From assembly GCA_012103395.1 (NCBI GenBank), contig WLWV01000007.1:1-35513 (forward strand): 35,513 nucleotides of DNA, read 5' to 3'. Origin of the DNA: Gammaproteobacteria bacterium (GTDB lineage Bacteria > Pseudomonadota > Gammaproteobacteria > Arenicellales > Poriferihabitantaceae). The notes beneath the pieces are model-generated. The model had not been told where the DNA came from and searched no databases. It worked only from the letters and a program-made list of their open reading frames with translations. Made by a program: the position numbers and the translations under genes. Positions within the stretch are counted from its first letter, which is position 1. Every line of letters begins with the position of its first letter. Positions 25,355 to 34,812 of this stretch are shown here, in pieces.

Positions 25355-25388
25355 GGGTGAGCTCTGAAAAGAAGCTCGCTCCCGGTTT
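25355..25388 (+). terminator. Hairpin after the lipoprotein gene
   Basis: GGGTGAGCT and AGCTCGCTCCC form a 5-bp plus 3-bp stem with a small internal loop and a 9-base loop, followed by GGTTTT. It is a moderate rho-independent terminator candidate, separating the exporter/lipoprotein unit from the cupin gene. Confidence 0.4.
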
Positions 25389-25428
25389 TGCCCATTGACA
25401 GTCACCCCTAAATAAACGAAATATAAGC

Positions 25429-26080
25429 ATGCTGAATGTCGATTTCTCGAAACAGGTTACCATTGATACCAATCAACTGAGCTGGATTTCCAGCCCTGCG
25501 GTTGGTGTTAGCCGAAAACCGTTGGCTCGAGCGGAAGCGGAAAAAGGGCATGCTACCAGCATTGTTCGTTATGAAGCAGGTGCTTTTTTCAAAACACATT
25601 TTCATCCCCTTGGAGAAGAGATTCTCGTTCTGGAGGGAACGTTTTCTGATGAAAATGGAGATTATGGAGTCGGTACTTATCTAAGAAACCCGCCAGGAAG
25701 TTCCCATGCACCATTTAGCCGTGAAGGATGCGTGCTGTTTGTAAAACTGCACCAATTTTCTGAAACAGATACCACTCATGCGAATAGACACGGGAAATAG
25801 CCCTTGGAGGCCCGGGATTGGGGGGCTTGAAGTGATGTCCCTCCATGAATTCGAGCATGAACATGTGGCTCTGGTGAAATGGCCTGCTGGTGAAAGGTTT
25901 CAGCCACATCGCCATTTCGGTGGTGAAGAAATTCTGGTTTTGTCTGGAAGGTTTCAGGATGAGCACGGTAGCTATCCTGCTCATACTTGGATCCGCAGCC
26001 CTCACATGAGCGGGCACTATCCTTTCGTCGAAGAGGAAACCATTATCTGGGTGAAAACCGGGCATTTAGGAGTTGGTTAA
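25429..26080 (+). pseudogene. ChrR-like bicupin protein, frameshifted between the two cupin domains
   Basis: Two consecutive ORFs (25429-25800 and 25778-26080) together make one bicupin. Each half has a cupin core: THFHPLGEEILVLEGTFSDE with YLRNPPGSSHAPF in the first, and QPHRHFGGEEILVLSGRFQD with WIRSPHMSGHYPF in the second. The His/Glu metal ligands are present in both. The two halves align with each other and are normally one chain of about 220 residues. At CACTCATGCG the frame slips: GAT ACC ACT should lead into ATG CGA ATA GAC. One base too many, or two too few, separates them. The second half has no SD of its own. Related proteins are metal-binding regulators or dioxygenase-like enzymes. 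Confidence 0.82.
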
Positions 26081-26220
26081 TTAGTGTTGTTGCTGAAATG
26101 GATAGGGTTGAGAAAATTATCCTTGCAAACAGTTGGATGAATTCTATATGGGAAATCAGGACGACTTTTAGCCCTCGTCTAACGAGTCGATTTCTCCAGT
26201 AATTGTCGGAGGTTTCTATC

Positions 26221-28287
26221 ATGTCGCATTCTTATCCTCGTGTACAAAGTGTTTGCCCCCATGATTGTCCAAGCGTTTGCTCTCTCGATGTTGAACGTAT
26301 CGATAATAAGACTATTGGCCGAATTTACGGTTCTAGAGGGAATCGATACACCGCTGGAACGTTATGCGCCAAAGTTGGGCGCTATGCAGAGCGAGTGCAT
26401 CATCCCGATCGCTTGTTGAGACCTTTAATTCGTGTTGGGGACCGTGGGGCTGGCTTAGAAGCATTTGAGGAGATAGCCTGGAGCGAAGCACTTGGTATCG
26501 TTGCCGATAAGTTTAGCCAGTTAACGGAGCAATACGGCGCTGAGACGATTTGGCCCTATTATTTCGCAGGAACCATGGGCTGGGTGAATAGAGATGGAAT
26601 TAACCGGTTAAGAAATGTCATGGGATATTCCCGGCAGCATGCGTCCATCTGTACCACGTTAATGGAAGCAGGCTGGAAGGCGGGCGTGGGGGAGATTCGC
26701 GGTGCGGACATCACGGAAATTGAACATAGTGAACTTGTGGTGCTGTGGGGAAGTAATCCGGTAAATACTCAGGTGAACTTAATGTCCCACATTACCCGTG
26801 CCCGTAAAAAGGGGGCGCGGTTGGTTGTTGTGGATACTTATCAAACGGGTAGTGCAAGAAAAGCCGACCAGCAACTCCTTGTTAGACCTGGGACGGATGG
26901 TGCATTGGCTTGTGCGGTAATGCACGTGCTATTTCGGGATGGCTACACAGATAAGGGGTATCTCGAAAAATACACAGATTGTCCACAGGAGCTCGAGACT
27001 CATCTGTCTGGTCGAAATCCCGTGTGGGCAGCGAAAATCACGGGGTTGAGCATTGAAGAGATCGAACGTTTTGCGAAATGTTATGGTGAAAGTAAGCGAT
27101 CATTTATTCGTGTTGGATATGGTTTCGCACGAAGTCGCAACGGCGCAGTGAATCTCCATGCTGTGAGTTGTTTGCCGGCCATTACGGGCGCTTGGCAATA
27201 CCCCGGAGGTGGAGCCCACTATCATAGCCGGGAGCTTTATCGATTGGATACAACGCTCATTCAAGCATCAGATCGTATCAACCCCAAGACACGCATTCTT
27301 GATATGTGTCGCATTGGGGAAGTTCTGACTGGTAATCCTGTTGATCTTGTCGGTGGACCGCCGGTTACCGGCATGTTGATACAGAATACCAATCCGGCGG
27401 TAGTAGCGCCGGACACAAATAAAGTAAAACGTGGTTTGGGCCGCAAAGATCTATTTATTTGTGTTCAGGAACAATTTATGACTGAAACTGCCGCAATGGC
27501 CGACATTGTGCTGCCTTCCACTATGTTTCTTGAGCACGATGATATCTATACAGGCAGTGGTCATACTTTTTTTCAGATCGCAAAAAAGGTCATTGATGCG
27601 CCGAGTGAGTGTCGATCCAACCACGAAGTCAACAATGCACTATTAGCATTACTCGGCGGTGAACATCCTGCGGCTGATATGACAGAGTGGGAAGTGATTG
27701 ACCAAACACTAAAAAATTCCAACTATCCTGATGCGCAGTCAATTTATGACGGGCGTGGTGTGGACATGGGAAGAAGCTTTCGTGAAATGCATTTCCTAGA
27801 TGGTTTTCCGCAAAAAGATGGGCGGTTTCACTTTCGTGCAGATTGGGCGATGTGTGGCCCCAATCACCAAAGTATGCCGACGTTCCCTGATCATTTTGAT
27901 GTGATTGATAACGCCACTAAAATCAAACCTTTTCGATTGGTAACCGCACCCGCTCGTCATTATCTCAACTCGAGCTTTACTGAAACCCCCACCTCCATCG
28001 CGAAAGAACGTAAACCCACGCTACTCATTCATCCTCAGGACGGAGATGAACTTGGTGTTCTTGATGGCGAGCTGGTACGTATGGGCAATGAGCGGGGTGA
28101 AATAGAACTTGCGTTGGAATACTTCTCTGAAATTCAAAGAGGCGTGGTGGTCTCGGAAAGCATTTGGCCCGGCCACGCTTTTAAGGGAGGGGTGGGGGTG
28201 AATGCGCTGACCAGTTCAGAGCCCGGTATGCCGAACGGGGGAGCTGTGTTTCATGATACGGCTGTTTGGCTTAAAGCGCTGGATTAA
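26221..28287 (+). CDS. Cytoplasmic molybdopterin oxidoreductase with N-terminal [4Fe-4S] site
   Basis: A 688-residue member of the DMSO-reductase superfamily, which binds a bis-MGD molybdenum cofactor. The N-terminal Fe-S motif is C12-x3-C16-x3-C20-x28-C49 (CPHDCPSVC, then TLCAK). Downstream are LVVLWGSNPVNTQVNLMSH, RLVVVDTYQTGSARKADQQL, EQFMTETAAMADIVLPSTMF and a C-terminal molybdopterin-dinucleotide-binding domain (RLVTAPARHYLNSSFTETPT, then LLIHPQDGDELG). There is no Tat signal, so it acts in the cytoplasm. GGAGG 8 bases upstream fixes the start at 26221 rather than 26203. No electron-transfer subunit gene is adjacent. The substrate is unknown; formate, nitrate or S/N-oxide chemistry are all found in the superfamily. 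Confidence 0.9.
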   Translation: MSHSYPRVQSVCPHDCPSVCSLDVERIDNKTIGRIYGSRGNRYTAGTLCAKVGRYAERVHHPDRLLRPLIRVGDRGAGLEAFEEIAWSEALGIVADKFSQLTEQYGAETIWPYYFAGTMGWVNRDGINRLRNVMGYSRQHASICTTLMEAGWKAGVGEIRGADITEIEHSELVVLWGSNPVNTQVNLMSHITRARKKGARLVVVDTYQTGSARKADQQLLVRPGTDGALACAVMHVLFRDGYTDKGYLEKYTDCPQELETHLSGRNPVWAAKITGLSIEEIERFAKCYGESKRSFIRVGYGFARSRNGAVNLHAVSCLPAITGAWQYPGGGAHYHSRELYRLDTTLIQASDRINPKTRILDMCRIGEVLTGNPVDLVGGPPVTGMLIQNTNPAVVAPDTNKVKRGLGRKDLFICVQEQFMTETAAMADIVLPSTMFLEHDDIYTGSGHTFFQIAKKVIDAPSECRSNHEVNNALLALLGGEHPAADMTEWEVIDQTLKNSNYPDAQSIYDGRGVDMGRSFREMHFLDGFPQKDGRFHFRADWAMCGPNHQSMPTFPDHFDVIDNATKIKPFRLVTAPARHYLNSSFTETPTSIAKERKPTLLIHPQDGDELGVLDGELVRMGNERGEIELALEYFSEIQRGVVVSESIWPGHAFKGGVGVNALTSSEPGMPNGGAVFHDTAVWLKALD

Positions 28288-28322
28288 CGGAATCAGTTAA
28301 GAGGCAAGATTCGTTACGTCAC

Positions 28323-28592
28323 TCAAAGTGAGAACATTGAGTCTAGATCGTGTCGGGAATAGGCTTTAAACGCCAGCATGGTGTCAGTTTTTTCGATGTC
28401 TTCGAATTTGGACAGCTTATTGGTTACGAGAGAAGCCAGATCGTCATTATCTTTAACACGGATGATGGCGACTAGATCATATTTCCCAGATACAGAATAG
28501 ACTTCACTTATCTCAGGCATCTCAACGAGCAGATCTGCTACTTTGTTAACATTGTTGCGCTTTATGTTCATTAAGATGATGGAAGTAATCAT
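28323..28592 (-). CDS. Stand-alone Lrp/AsnC-type ligand-binding (RAM) domain protein
   Basis: An 89-residue protein made only of the alpha/beta effector domain of Lrp/AsnC regulators: SIILMNIKRNNVNKVADLLV, EISEVYSVSGKYDLVAIIRV, then FEDIEKTDTMLAFKAYSRHD. There is no DNA-binding helix-turn-helix. Such stand-alone domains assemble as ring-shaped dimers/octamers and bind amino acids. It converges on the molybdopterin oxidoreductase gene with a 35-bp gap. Its role may be sensing or modulating a full-length Lrp relative elsewhere. Confidence 0.88.
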   Translation of the reverse strand: MITSIILMNIKRNNVNKVADLLVEMPEISEVYSVSGKYDLVAIIRVKDNDDLASLVTNKLSKFEDIEKTDTMLAFKAYSRHDLDSMFSL

Positions 28593-28924
28593 GTATTGGC
28601 AGCCTTTAATTCAGAGGTGGTGTTGGTTGAAATTCTATATCGCGTAAACCGCAGTAACAATAGTCAAACCTAAGGTCAGGAGCATTTACATTTCCATGAG
28701 TCTTAATAAATGGCAAAGGAAGGCGAAAGCGTAGGGTACCTTTTATACCAAATCAAGGGAATATTGAGTACCTTGATGGGAAAATCGGGAAGTAATTCTC
28801 TAATCCACGAATGTTTTTGTTATAATCCGCCGTTTTTAGGTGTCGGGTCTGGTGTTAAAGTGAAATCTGCCTGTTTGCCCGAGTGAGTTGATCAGTTTTT
28901 CCAATTTTTTATGAGGTTTTATAC
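28593..28924. other. 332-bp divergent intergenic region upstream of petABC
   Basis: It holds the petABC promoter (separate entry) and presumably that of the RAM-domain gene. A 150-bp stretch from about 28640 to 28790 shows no ORF or recognised element. Confidence 0.5.
28818..28826 (+). promoter_or_regulatory. Extended -10 promoter of petABC
   Basis: TGTTATAAT is a perfect extended -10 (TGnTATAAT), about 100 bases upstream of petA. No good -35 is seen, which extended -10 promoters do not need. Predicted transcription start is about 28833, leaving a leader of about 90 bases. Confidence 0.6.
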
Positions 28925-29518
28925 ATGACGGACGATCATGTGGATAGCAGGCGACGTCGTTTGTTAACGGTTGCCACGACAACTGTTGGCTTGGCCGGTG
29001 CTGTTGGTCTTGTAATCCCATTCGCGGGTAGTTTGAGCCCAAGCGAAAAAGCGAAAGCAGCCGGAGCCCCTGTGCAAGTTGACATCAGCAAACTGGAGTC
29101 TGGTCAGCAGATTACGGTTGAATGGCGAGGTAAACCAGTGTGGATTATCCGGCGTTCTCAAGAAATGCTGGAGCAGCTCTCCAGCCTTGATGGCTCTCTT
29201 GCGGATCCAAAATCTGAATCGAATCAGCAACCCGCTTATGCTCAGAATGCTTACCGCTCAATTAAAGATGAATTACTCATCCTTGTGGGTATTTGTACGC
29301 ACTTGGGGTGTTCTCCCGGTTATCAACCGGATATTGGCCCAGCTGCTTTTGATGAAAACTGGAAAGGTGGTTTTCTTTGTGTCTGCCACGGATCGAAATT
29401 CGATATGGCGGGAAGAGTTTATAGTGGGGTGCCAGCACCGACAAACTTGGTCGTTCCCCCGCATCAGTATCTGTCAGATACGGTGATTGTTATTGGTGAA
29501 GACGGAGGGTTAGTCTGA
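28925..29518 (+). CDS. petA: Ubiquinol-cytochrome c reductase, Rieske iron-sulfur subunit
   Basis: The 197-residue Rieske protein of the bc1 complex; it takes an electron from ubiquinol and passes it to cytochrome c1. The N-terminus (SRRRRLLTVATTTVGLAGAV) is a Tat-type signal anchor that stays as the membrane helix. The [2Fe-2S] ligands are in CTHLGC and CVCHGSKFD, followed by AGRVYSGVPAPTNLVVPPHQ. The second box reads C-V-C-H where nearly all relatives have C-P-C-H. GAGG upstream serves as SD. Its stop overlaps the petB start by one base (TGATG). Confidence 0.97.
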   Translation: MTDDHVDSRRRRLLTVATTTVGLAGAVGLVIPFAGSLSPSEKAKAAGAPVQVDISKLESGQQITVEWRGKPVWIIRRSQEMLEQLSSLDGSLADPKSESNQQPAYAQNAYRSIKDELLILVGICTHLGCSPGYQPDIGPAAFDENWKGGFLCVCHGSKFDMAGRVYSGVPAPTNLVVPPHQYLSDTVIVIGEDGGLV

Positions 29519-30747
29519 TGAGTTTTATTGATTGGGTAGACGAACGATTTCCGGCCACTAAGGTATGGAAAGAGCATTTTACTGAATACTACGCGCCAAA
29601 GAATTTTAACTTTTGGTACTTCTTTGGTAGTTTGGCGCTGGTTGTTCTTGTATTGCAGATCATAACAGGCCTATTGTTGGCGATGAACTATAAGCCGGAC
29701 GCAGAATTAGCATTCGCCTCGGTGGAATACATTATGCGGGATGTATGGGGTGGTTGGTTCGTGCGCTATATGCATTCAACCGGAGCATCGATGTTCTTTG
29801 TGGTCATTTATCTCCATATGTTTCGTGGGCTATTGTACGGTTCGTATCGTAATCCCCGGGAACTGATTTGGATATTCGGTATGGTTATCTACCTTGCTAT
29901 GATGGCCACAGCGTTTTTCGGCTATCTACTTCCTTGGGGGCAAATGTCTTTTTGGGGCGCACAAGTTATTGTTAACCTCTTTGAAACCCTGCCTTTTATT
30001 GGTGCGGCCCTGTCCGAGTGGATTCGTGGTGACTACGTCATCTCTGATATTACTCTGAATCGTTTTTTCGCTTTCCATTTTCTGATTCCTTTTATCCTGC
30101 TTGGTTTGGTCTTTTTGCATATCGTTTCACTGCATAAAGTTGGGTCCAACAATCCGGATGGTATTGAGATTAAGAAGGGTCCAAAAGGAAACAAATGGAG
30201 TAAAGATGCCCCGGCAGACAGTATCCCTTTTCATCCTTATTACACTGTAAAAGATGTAATGGGACTGGTTGTGTTTCTGATTTTCTTCATCATCATTGTT
30301 TTCTTTATGCCTGAAATGGGGGGGTATTTCTTGGAGCAACCGAATTTTGAACCGGCTAATCCATTGAAAACACCAGACCATATTGCACCGGTGTGGTACT
30401 TCACGCCTTACTATGCAATCTTAAGGGCAGTGCCCAGTTTTGCAGGGACTCAGGTTTGGGGTGTGTTGGCAATGGGTGCTTCCATTGCGATGTTCTTCAT
30501 CCTGCCTTGGCTTGACCGCAGTCCAGTGAAATCGATTCGTTATAAGGGACCGATTTTTAAATCTTGCCTCACGGTATTTGCGATTTCGTTTGTTGTGCTT
30601 GGCTATTTGGGGACTCAACCTCCTACCCCTGGACTGACGCTGTTAGCTCAAGTGTTCTCCATCATTTATTTTGCATTTTTCTTACTCATGCCTATTTATA
30701 GCAAAATGGATAAAACTAAACCCGTTCCAGAGAGGCTAACGAAATGA
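29518..30747 (+). CDS. petB: Ubiquinol-cytochrome c reductase, cytochrome b subunit
   Basis: The 409-residue membrane subunit that holds the two b haems and both quinone sites. Haem-ligand histidines are seen in VRYMHSTGAS and IYLHMFRGLLYG (helix B) and in FFAFHFLIPF and FLHIVSLHKVGSNNP (helix D). The Qo motif is PVWY at about residue 291 (IAPVWYFTPYYAILR), the form I know from beta/gamma relatives in place of PEWY. Eight or nine transmembrane helices are evident. It overlaps petA by one base and petC by four, so the three are translationally coupled. Confidence 0.97.
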   Translation: MSFIDWVDERFPATKVWKEHFTEYYAPKNFNFWYFFGSLALVVLVLQIITGLLLAMNYKPDAELAFASVEYIMRDVWGGWFVRYMHSTGASMFFVVIYLHMFRGLLYGSYRNPRELIWIFGMVIYLAMMATAFFGYLLPWGQMSFWGAQVIVNLFETLPFIGAALSEWIRGDYVISDITLNRFFAFHFLIPFILLGLVFLHIVSLHKVGSNNPDGIEIKKGPKGNKWSKDAPADSIPFHPYYTVKDVMGLVVFLIFFIIIVFFMPEMGGYFLEQPNFEPANPLKTPDHIAPVWYFTPYYAILRAVPSFAGTQVWGVLAMGASIAMFFILPWLDRSPVKSIRYKGPIFKSCLTVFAISFVVLGYLGTQPPTPGLTLLAQVFSIIYFAFFLLMPIYSKMDKTKPVPERLTK

Positions 30748-31487
30748 AATTAAAAATCGTTACGTTGTTGCTGATTTTATTGCCAGCCGTTGGCTTTGCC
30801 TCTTCAGCTTCAAAGATGGAAATGGACCACATTGAAGTAGCGCTTAACAATAAAGCATCATTACAAAACGGTGCCAAATTGTTTGTGAACTACTGTCTTT
30901 CATGTCATAGCGCACAGTATATGCGTTACAACAGGATGGCCTCGGATTTGGGCATTCCTGAAGATGTGGTGAGGGAAAACATGGTGTTCACTGACAGCAA
31001 GATTGGTGATTTGATGACGACTACCATGAACGCTAAAGATGCTACCAAGTGGTTTGGGGTGGCTCCTCCTGATCTTTCTCTGATCGGCAGATTACGTGAT
31101 CCCGAATGGTTATATAACTATCTGAGATCGTTCTATCTCGATGAGAATTCTCCAAGTGGTTGGAACAATGTTGTTTTTGAAAACGTTGCGATGCCCCATG
31201 CGTTGTATGAGCTCCAAGGCCAACGTAAGGCGATATTCAAAACAGTCACTGAAGCTGATGGCCTCGAAGTGGAAAAACTTGATCGTTTTGAGTTGGTAAA
31301 ACCGGGAAAGATGACCCTTGAAGAATATGATGATGCGATGAAGGATCTCACTAATTTTCTTGTTTACCTTGGCGAGCCAGCCAAAATGGTTCGCGGGAAG
31401 TACGGTGTTTGGGTGATTATATTCCTACTGATGTTCGGTGCACTTGCCTACGCGCTTAAAAAAGAATATTGGCGAGATGTCCACTAG
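30744..31487 (+). CDS. petC: Ubiquinol-cytochrome c reductase, cytochrome c1 subunit
   Basis: A 247-residue periplasmic c-type cytochrome anchored by a C-terminal helix (GVWVIIFLLMFGALAYALKK). A Sec signal (MKLKIVTLLLILLPAVGFAS) precedes the mature part. The single haem site is CLSCH at about residue 51, followed by YMRYNRMASDLG. APPDLSLIGRLR and the region around VAMPHALYELQGQR are standard c1 features. The start overlaps the petB stop (ATGA). sspA follows after 31 bp. Confidence 0.97.
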   Translation: MKLKIVTLLLILLPAVGFASSASKMEMDHIEVALNNKASLQNGAKLFVNYCLSCHSAQYMRYNRMASDLGIPEDVVRENMVFTDSKIGDLMTTTMNAKDATKWFGVAPPDLSLIGRLRDPEWLYNYLRSFYLDENSPSGWNNVVFENVAMPHALYELQGQRKAIFKTVTEADGLEVEKLDRFELVKPGKMTLEEYDDAMKDLTNFLVYLGEPAKMVRGKYGVWVIIFLLMFGALAYALKKEYWRDVH

Positions 31488-31518
31488 TTAGCTGTTTGGC
31501 AAACATAAAGGATAAGCT

Positions 31519-32154
31519 ATGAGTCTCAATTCATCGGTAACTGAACGTCGACCTTCCATGACCTTGCTTTCAGGGTCTGGCGATATATTCAGCCATTGCT
31601 GTCGAATCGTGCTGTTGGAGAAGGATATTGAATGTAGCGTCGAATATGTTGCTGACCAGCCTACATTGGAGAAGCTAGGGGAGTTCAATCCTTACCGGGA
31701 AACACCAACTCTGTTAGATCGAGATGTTGCTCTCTATGATATGAGGGTAATTCTTGAATATCTCGATGAACGGTTTCCACATCCTCCGTTGATGCCCGTT
31801 GATCCGATCACTCGTGCTAAAACTCGGCTAATGGTCTCTCGGCTAACGCGAGATTGGTTATCGCCTATTTGCCTATTAGGTGAGTCAGCGGTGCCCAGAT
31901 TACCATCGGCACTGAAGCGGGACATTGAGGATGGTTTGACCGCATTGTCTTCGCTTTTTGTGGGGCATTCCTGCTTTCTTGGGGATGACTTTACGATGGT
32001 TGATGCATATTTCGGCCCCTTGTTATGGAGGCTGCCAGCTTTTGGTATCAAGTTACCACCGCATGCTGATCCCATTTTGCAATATGCCGAGAATCTATTC
32101 GCAAGGTCTACTTTCCATGACAGTCTGAGCGACCAAGAAATAGAACTGCGTTAA
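31519..32154 (+). CDS. sspA: Stringent starvation protein A
   Basis: A 211-residue GST-fold protein that binds RNA polymerase holoenzyme instead of glutathione. The N-terminal thioredoxin-like domain contains MTLLSGSGDIFSHCCRIVLL and FNPYRETPTLLDRDVALYDM, with VILEYLDERFPHPPLMP next. The C-terminal helical domain includes LGDDFTMVDAYFGPLLWRLP. Position after petABC and before sspB is the conserved beta/gamma arrangement. In E. coli SspA lowers H-NS levels and supports acid and stationary-phase survival. An AAAGGA SD precedes the ATG. Confidence 0.94.
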   Translation: MSLNSSVTERRPSMTLLSGSGDIFSHCCRIVLLEKDIECSVEYVADQPTLEKLGEFNPYRETPTLLDRDVALYDMRVILEYLDERFPHPPLMPVDPITRAKTRLMVSRLTRDWLSPICLLGESAVPRLPSALKRDIEDGLTALSSLFVGHSCFLGDDFTMVDAYFGPLLWRLPAFGIKLPPHADPILQYAENLFARSTFHDSLSDQEIELR

Positions 32155-32229
32155 AGTCAAATTGAAATCTGCTTTATATTGTTGTGTTTTTAGGTGTGGT
32201 GAATGATGGATAAAGGGATAATTCGGTAG

Positions 32230-32685
32230 ATGAATACTCGTAACAGTGGCGAGAACTCAGAGAGCTCAACCAAGCCCTATTTGCTAAGAGCGATTCACCA
32301 ATGGGCCGTTGAGAATAATATGACGCCCCAGGTTTTAGTGGCCGCTAGTATGCCTGGCGTGGTGGTGCCTATGCACTATGTGCAGAATGATCAGATTGTA
32401 CTCAATGTTCACCCCCAGTCTGTTGTGGGGTTGGAGCTTGGGAATGATTTTCTTTGGTTTTCAGCGCGCTTTTCGGGAAAATCCTTCGAAATCACCATAC
32501 CCGTTGAAGCCATCGTTGCTATTTATGCTAGAGAAAACGGTCAAGGGATTTTCTTCCAATCGGATGGGAGTGGTGTCACCCCACCAGGTGTTGATAGTGA
32601 TTCCAATCGCATAACCGATTCGTCAGATGGAAAGCCAAAGGGAAAAAAGAAACCTTCTTCATCAAAACTTAAGCTGGTGAAATGA
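32230..32685 (+). CDS. sspB: ClpXP adaptor SspB
   Basis: A 151-residue adaptor that brings ssrA-tagged proteins to ClpXP. The folded domain starts KPYLLRAIHQWAVENNMTPQ and continues with VVPMHYVQNDQIVLNVHPQS and FSGKSFEITIPVEAIVAIYA, which form the ssrA-tag groove. A disordered linker follows (GVDSDSNRITDSSDG, then a Lys run). The last residues KLKLVK are the ClpX-docking tail. It follows sspA by 75 bp. Confidence 0.95.
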   Translation: MNTRNSGENSESSTKPYLLRAIHQWAVENNMTPQVLVAASMPGVVVPMHYVQNDQIVLNVHPQSVVGLELGNDFLWFSARFSGKSFEITIPVEAIVAIYARENGQGIFFQSDGSGVTPPGVDSDSNRITDSSDGKPKGKKKPSSSKLKLVK

Positions 32686-32883
32686 TTGTGCTGTTCCGTG
32701 TCAGTTTGCGAGCAGATTGATAACCACACATTTTCATTTCCTAACGGATGCGTTACGGTTATAAACTGATGTTATATCCATCGCTATTTTGGGTAGCTCC
32801 TAGAGAGAATCTAAGACACCTTCCTGCTTTCGCTATCTTTCAATTATCTGAAACAACTTTCTGAACCTAACGAGCTAGAGAAA

Positions 32884-33423
32884 ATGAGACAGTTTAGAGG
32901 TACAACTATACTATCGGTTCGCAAGGGTAACACTGTCGTGATTGGTGGTGATGGGCAAGTCTCTTTGGGCAATACTGTAATGAAAGGAAACGCCCGGAAG
33001 GTCAGAAGGCTGTACGGTGACCAGGTGCTGGCCGGATTTGCTGGAGGAACAGCTGATGCTTTTACGCTGTTTGAGCGCTTCGAGGGTAAATTGGAAAAGC
33101 ATGGTGGGCAATTGGTACGGGCCGCGGTGGAAATGGCAAAGGATTGGCGAACTGACCGGATTTTGAGGCGTCTTGAAGCGTTGTTGACTGTTGCGGACAG
33201 CGAAGCGTCACTAATTATTTCTGGAAATGGTGATGTCATTGAGCCTGAGCAAGGAGTCATGGCCATTGGGTCGGGTGGTGATTACGCAAAATCCGCTGCT
33301 TTAGCTTTGCTTGAGAACACGGAATTAGGTGCTGAAGCCATTGTTGAGAAAGGCCTGACCATCGCTGGCAAAATCTGTATTTATACCAACGATCATTTAA
33401 CCATCGAAAAGCTCGATTTCTAA
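32884..33423 (+). CDS. hslV: ATP-dependent protease HslUV, peptidase subunit
   Basis: The 179-residue N-terminal-nucleophile peptidase that forms a double hexamer. The mature N-terminus is [20 protein letters not shown], so Thr7 becomes the catalytic Thr after removal of the short MRQFRG leader. [40 protein letters not shown] and [20 protein letters not shown] match the family. The hslU gene follows after 28 bp. In other species the pair is heat-shock controlled; I did not find a clear sigma-32 promoter in the 198 bp upstream. Confidence 0.97.
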   Translation: MRQFRGTTILSVRKGNTVVIGGDGQVSLGNTVMKGNARKVRRLYGDQVLAGFAGGTADAFTLFERFEGKLEKHGGQLVRAAVEMAKDWRTDRILRRLEALLTVADSEASLIISGNGDVIEPEQGVMAIGSGGDYAKSAALALLENTELGAEAIVEKGLTIAGKICIYTNDHLTIEKLDF

Positions 33424-33451
33424 TTGACCAACCCTGTGTGAGAACGACGTT

Positions 33452-34774
33452 ATGAGTGAAATGACCCCAAGGGAAATTGTCGCGGAGCTGGACAAGCACA
33501 TTATCGGGCAGAAAGATGCGAAGCGATCTGTGTCTATTGCGCTTCGAAACCGTTGGAGGCGGAGTCTTGTGGATGAGCCTTTGCGTGCCGAGATTACGCC
33601 GAAAAACATTTTGATGATTGGCCCGACGGGAGTGGGAAAAACTGAAATTGCTCGCCGGTTGGCAAAGCTTGCTAATGCGCCTTTCATTAAAGTGGAAGCG
33701 ACAAAGTTTACCGAAGTGGGTTATGTAGGACGAGAGGTGGATTCGATCATCAAGGATTTAATGGACATTGCTGTAAAAATGTCGCGGGAAGACGCGATGA
33801 TCAAGGTGGGAACACGGGCAGAAGATGCTGCCGAGGAACAAATATTGGATATTCTGCTACCGCCTGCAAGAGGAGGTGAGGGGGATAGTGACGGCGCTGC
33901 TAGGCAGCGATTTCGGAAAATGCTCCGAGAAAAGAGGCTTGACTCAAAAGAAATTGAGATTGAAGTGAGCGCATCGAGTGTTGGGGTGGAAATAATGGCT
34001 CCCCCTGGAATGGAGGAGATGACAAGCCAACTTCAAAACATGTTCCACAACGTGGGCGGTGAGAAAAAGCGACCAAGAAAGGTGAAAATATCGGAAGCAA
34101 TGAAACTATTGATCGAAGAAGAGTCAGCTAAGTTGGTGAACGAAGAAGAGATTAAGTTACAGGCTTTAGAGAAAGTGGAGCAACACGGTATCGTGTTTTT
34201 AGATGAAATAGACAAAATTGTGGGTAGATCAGCCGAAGGAACGAGTAGTGCCGATGTGTCCAGAGAGGGCGTTCAAAGAGATTTACTGCCCCTTGTGGAA
34301 GGTTCTACTGTGACAACCAAATATGGTATGGTCAAAACAGATCACATCCTTTTTATCGCATCAGGCGCTTTTTCACTTTCTAAACCATCTGATTTGATTC
34401 CAGAGTTGCAGGGGAGATTACCGATTCGCGTCGAATTGAGAGCGCTCAAAACAGAAGACTTTATTCGTATATTGACTGAGCCGGACGCGTCGCTCACTCA
34501 GCAATATTCAGCATTGATGCAAACAGAAGGTGTTGGCCTCGATTTCAACGGCAGCGGGGTAAGACGAATTGCGGAAATCGCTTGGCAAGTCAATGAGCAA
34601 ACTGAAAACATCGGCGCGAGAAGATTGCACACGGTAATGGAGCGATTACTTGAAACAATTTCCTTTGAGGCCGCTGATCGTTCCGGCGAAATTATTCTGG
34701 TCGATGATGCTTATGTGGATTTGCACCTAAAAGACCTCGTGGAAGATCAGGATCTTTCGAGATATATCTTGTAA
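33452..34774 (+). CDS. hslU: ATP-dependent protease HslUV, ATPase subunit
   Basis: A 440-residue AAA+ unfoldase that feeds HslV. The N-terminus reads [20 protein letters not shown]. Walker A is GPTGVGKTE (about residue 57), the pore loop lies in [17 protein letters not shown], then the I-domain (about residues 110-240, including [18 protein letters not shown]). Walker B is [11 protein letters not shown] (about 247), with the sensor region [20 protein letters not shown]. The C-terminal tail LSRYIL inserts into HslV. Length is normal. Confidence 0.97.
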   Translation: MSEMTPREIVAELDKHIIGQKDAKRSVSIALRNRWRRSLVDEPLRAEITPKNILMIGPTGVGKTEIARRLAKLANAPFIKVEATKFTEVGYVGREVDSIIKDLMDIAVKMSREDAMIKVGTRAEDAAEEQILDILLPPARGGEGDSDGAARQRFRKMLREKRLDSKEIEIEVSASSVGVEIMAPPGMEEMTSQLQNMFHNVGGEKKRPRKVKISEAMKLLIEEESAKLVNEEEIKLQALEKVEQHGIVFLDEIDKIVGRSAEGTSSADVSREGVQRDLLPLVEGSTVTTKYGMVKTDHILFIASGAFSLSKPSDLIPELQGRLPIRVELRALKTEDFIRILTEPDASLTQQYSALMQTEGVGLDFNGSGVRRIAEIAWQVNEQTENIGARRLHTVMERLLETISFEAADRSGEIILVDDAYVDLHLKDLVEDQDLSRYIL

Positions 34775-34812
34775 TTTCGTTCTTCCGGTAAATACTGACA
34801 CTAACGACGGTT

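Noticed and set aside
30385-30400. PVWY instead of PEWY at the Qo site of cytochrome b
   Set aside because: PVWY is a known natural variant in beta/gammaproteobacterial cytochrome b, so it is not an anomaly.
32686-32883. Heat-shock (sigma-32) promoter upstream of hslV
   Set aside because: No CTTGAAA-N-CCCCAT-like pair is visible; only weak AT-rich hexamers.
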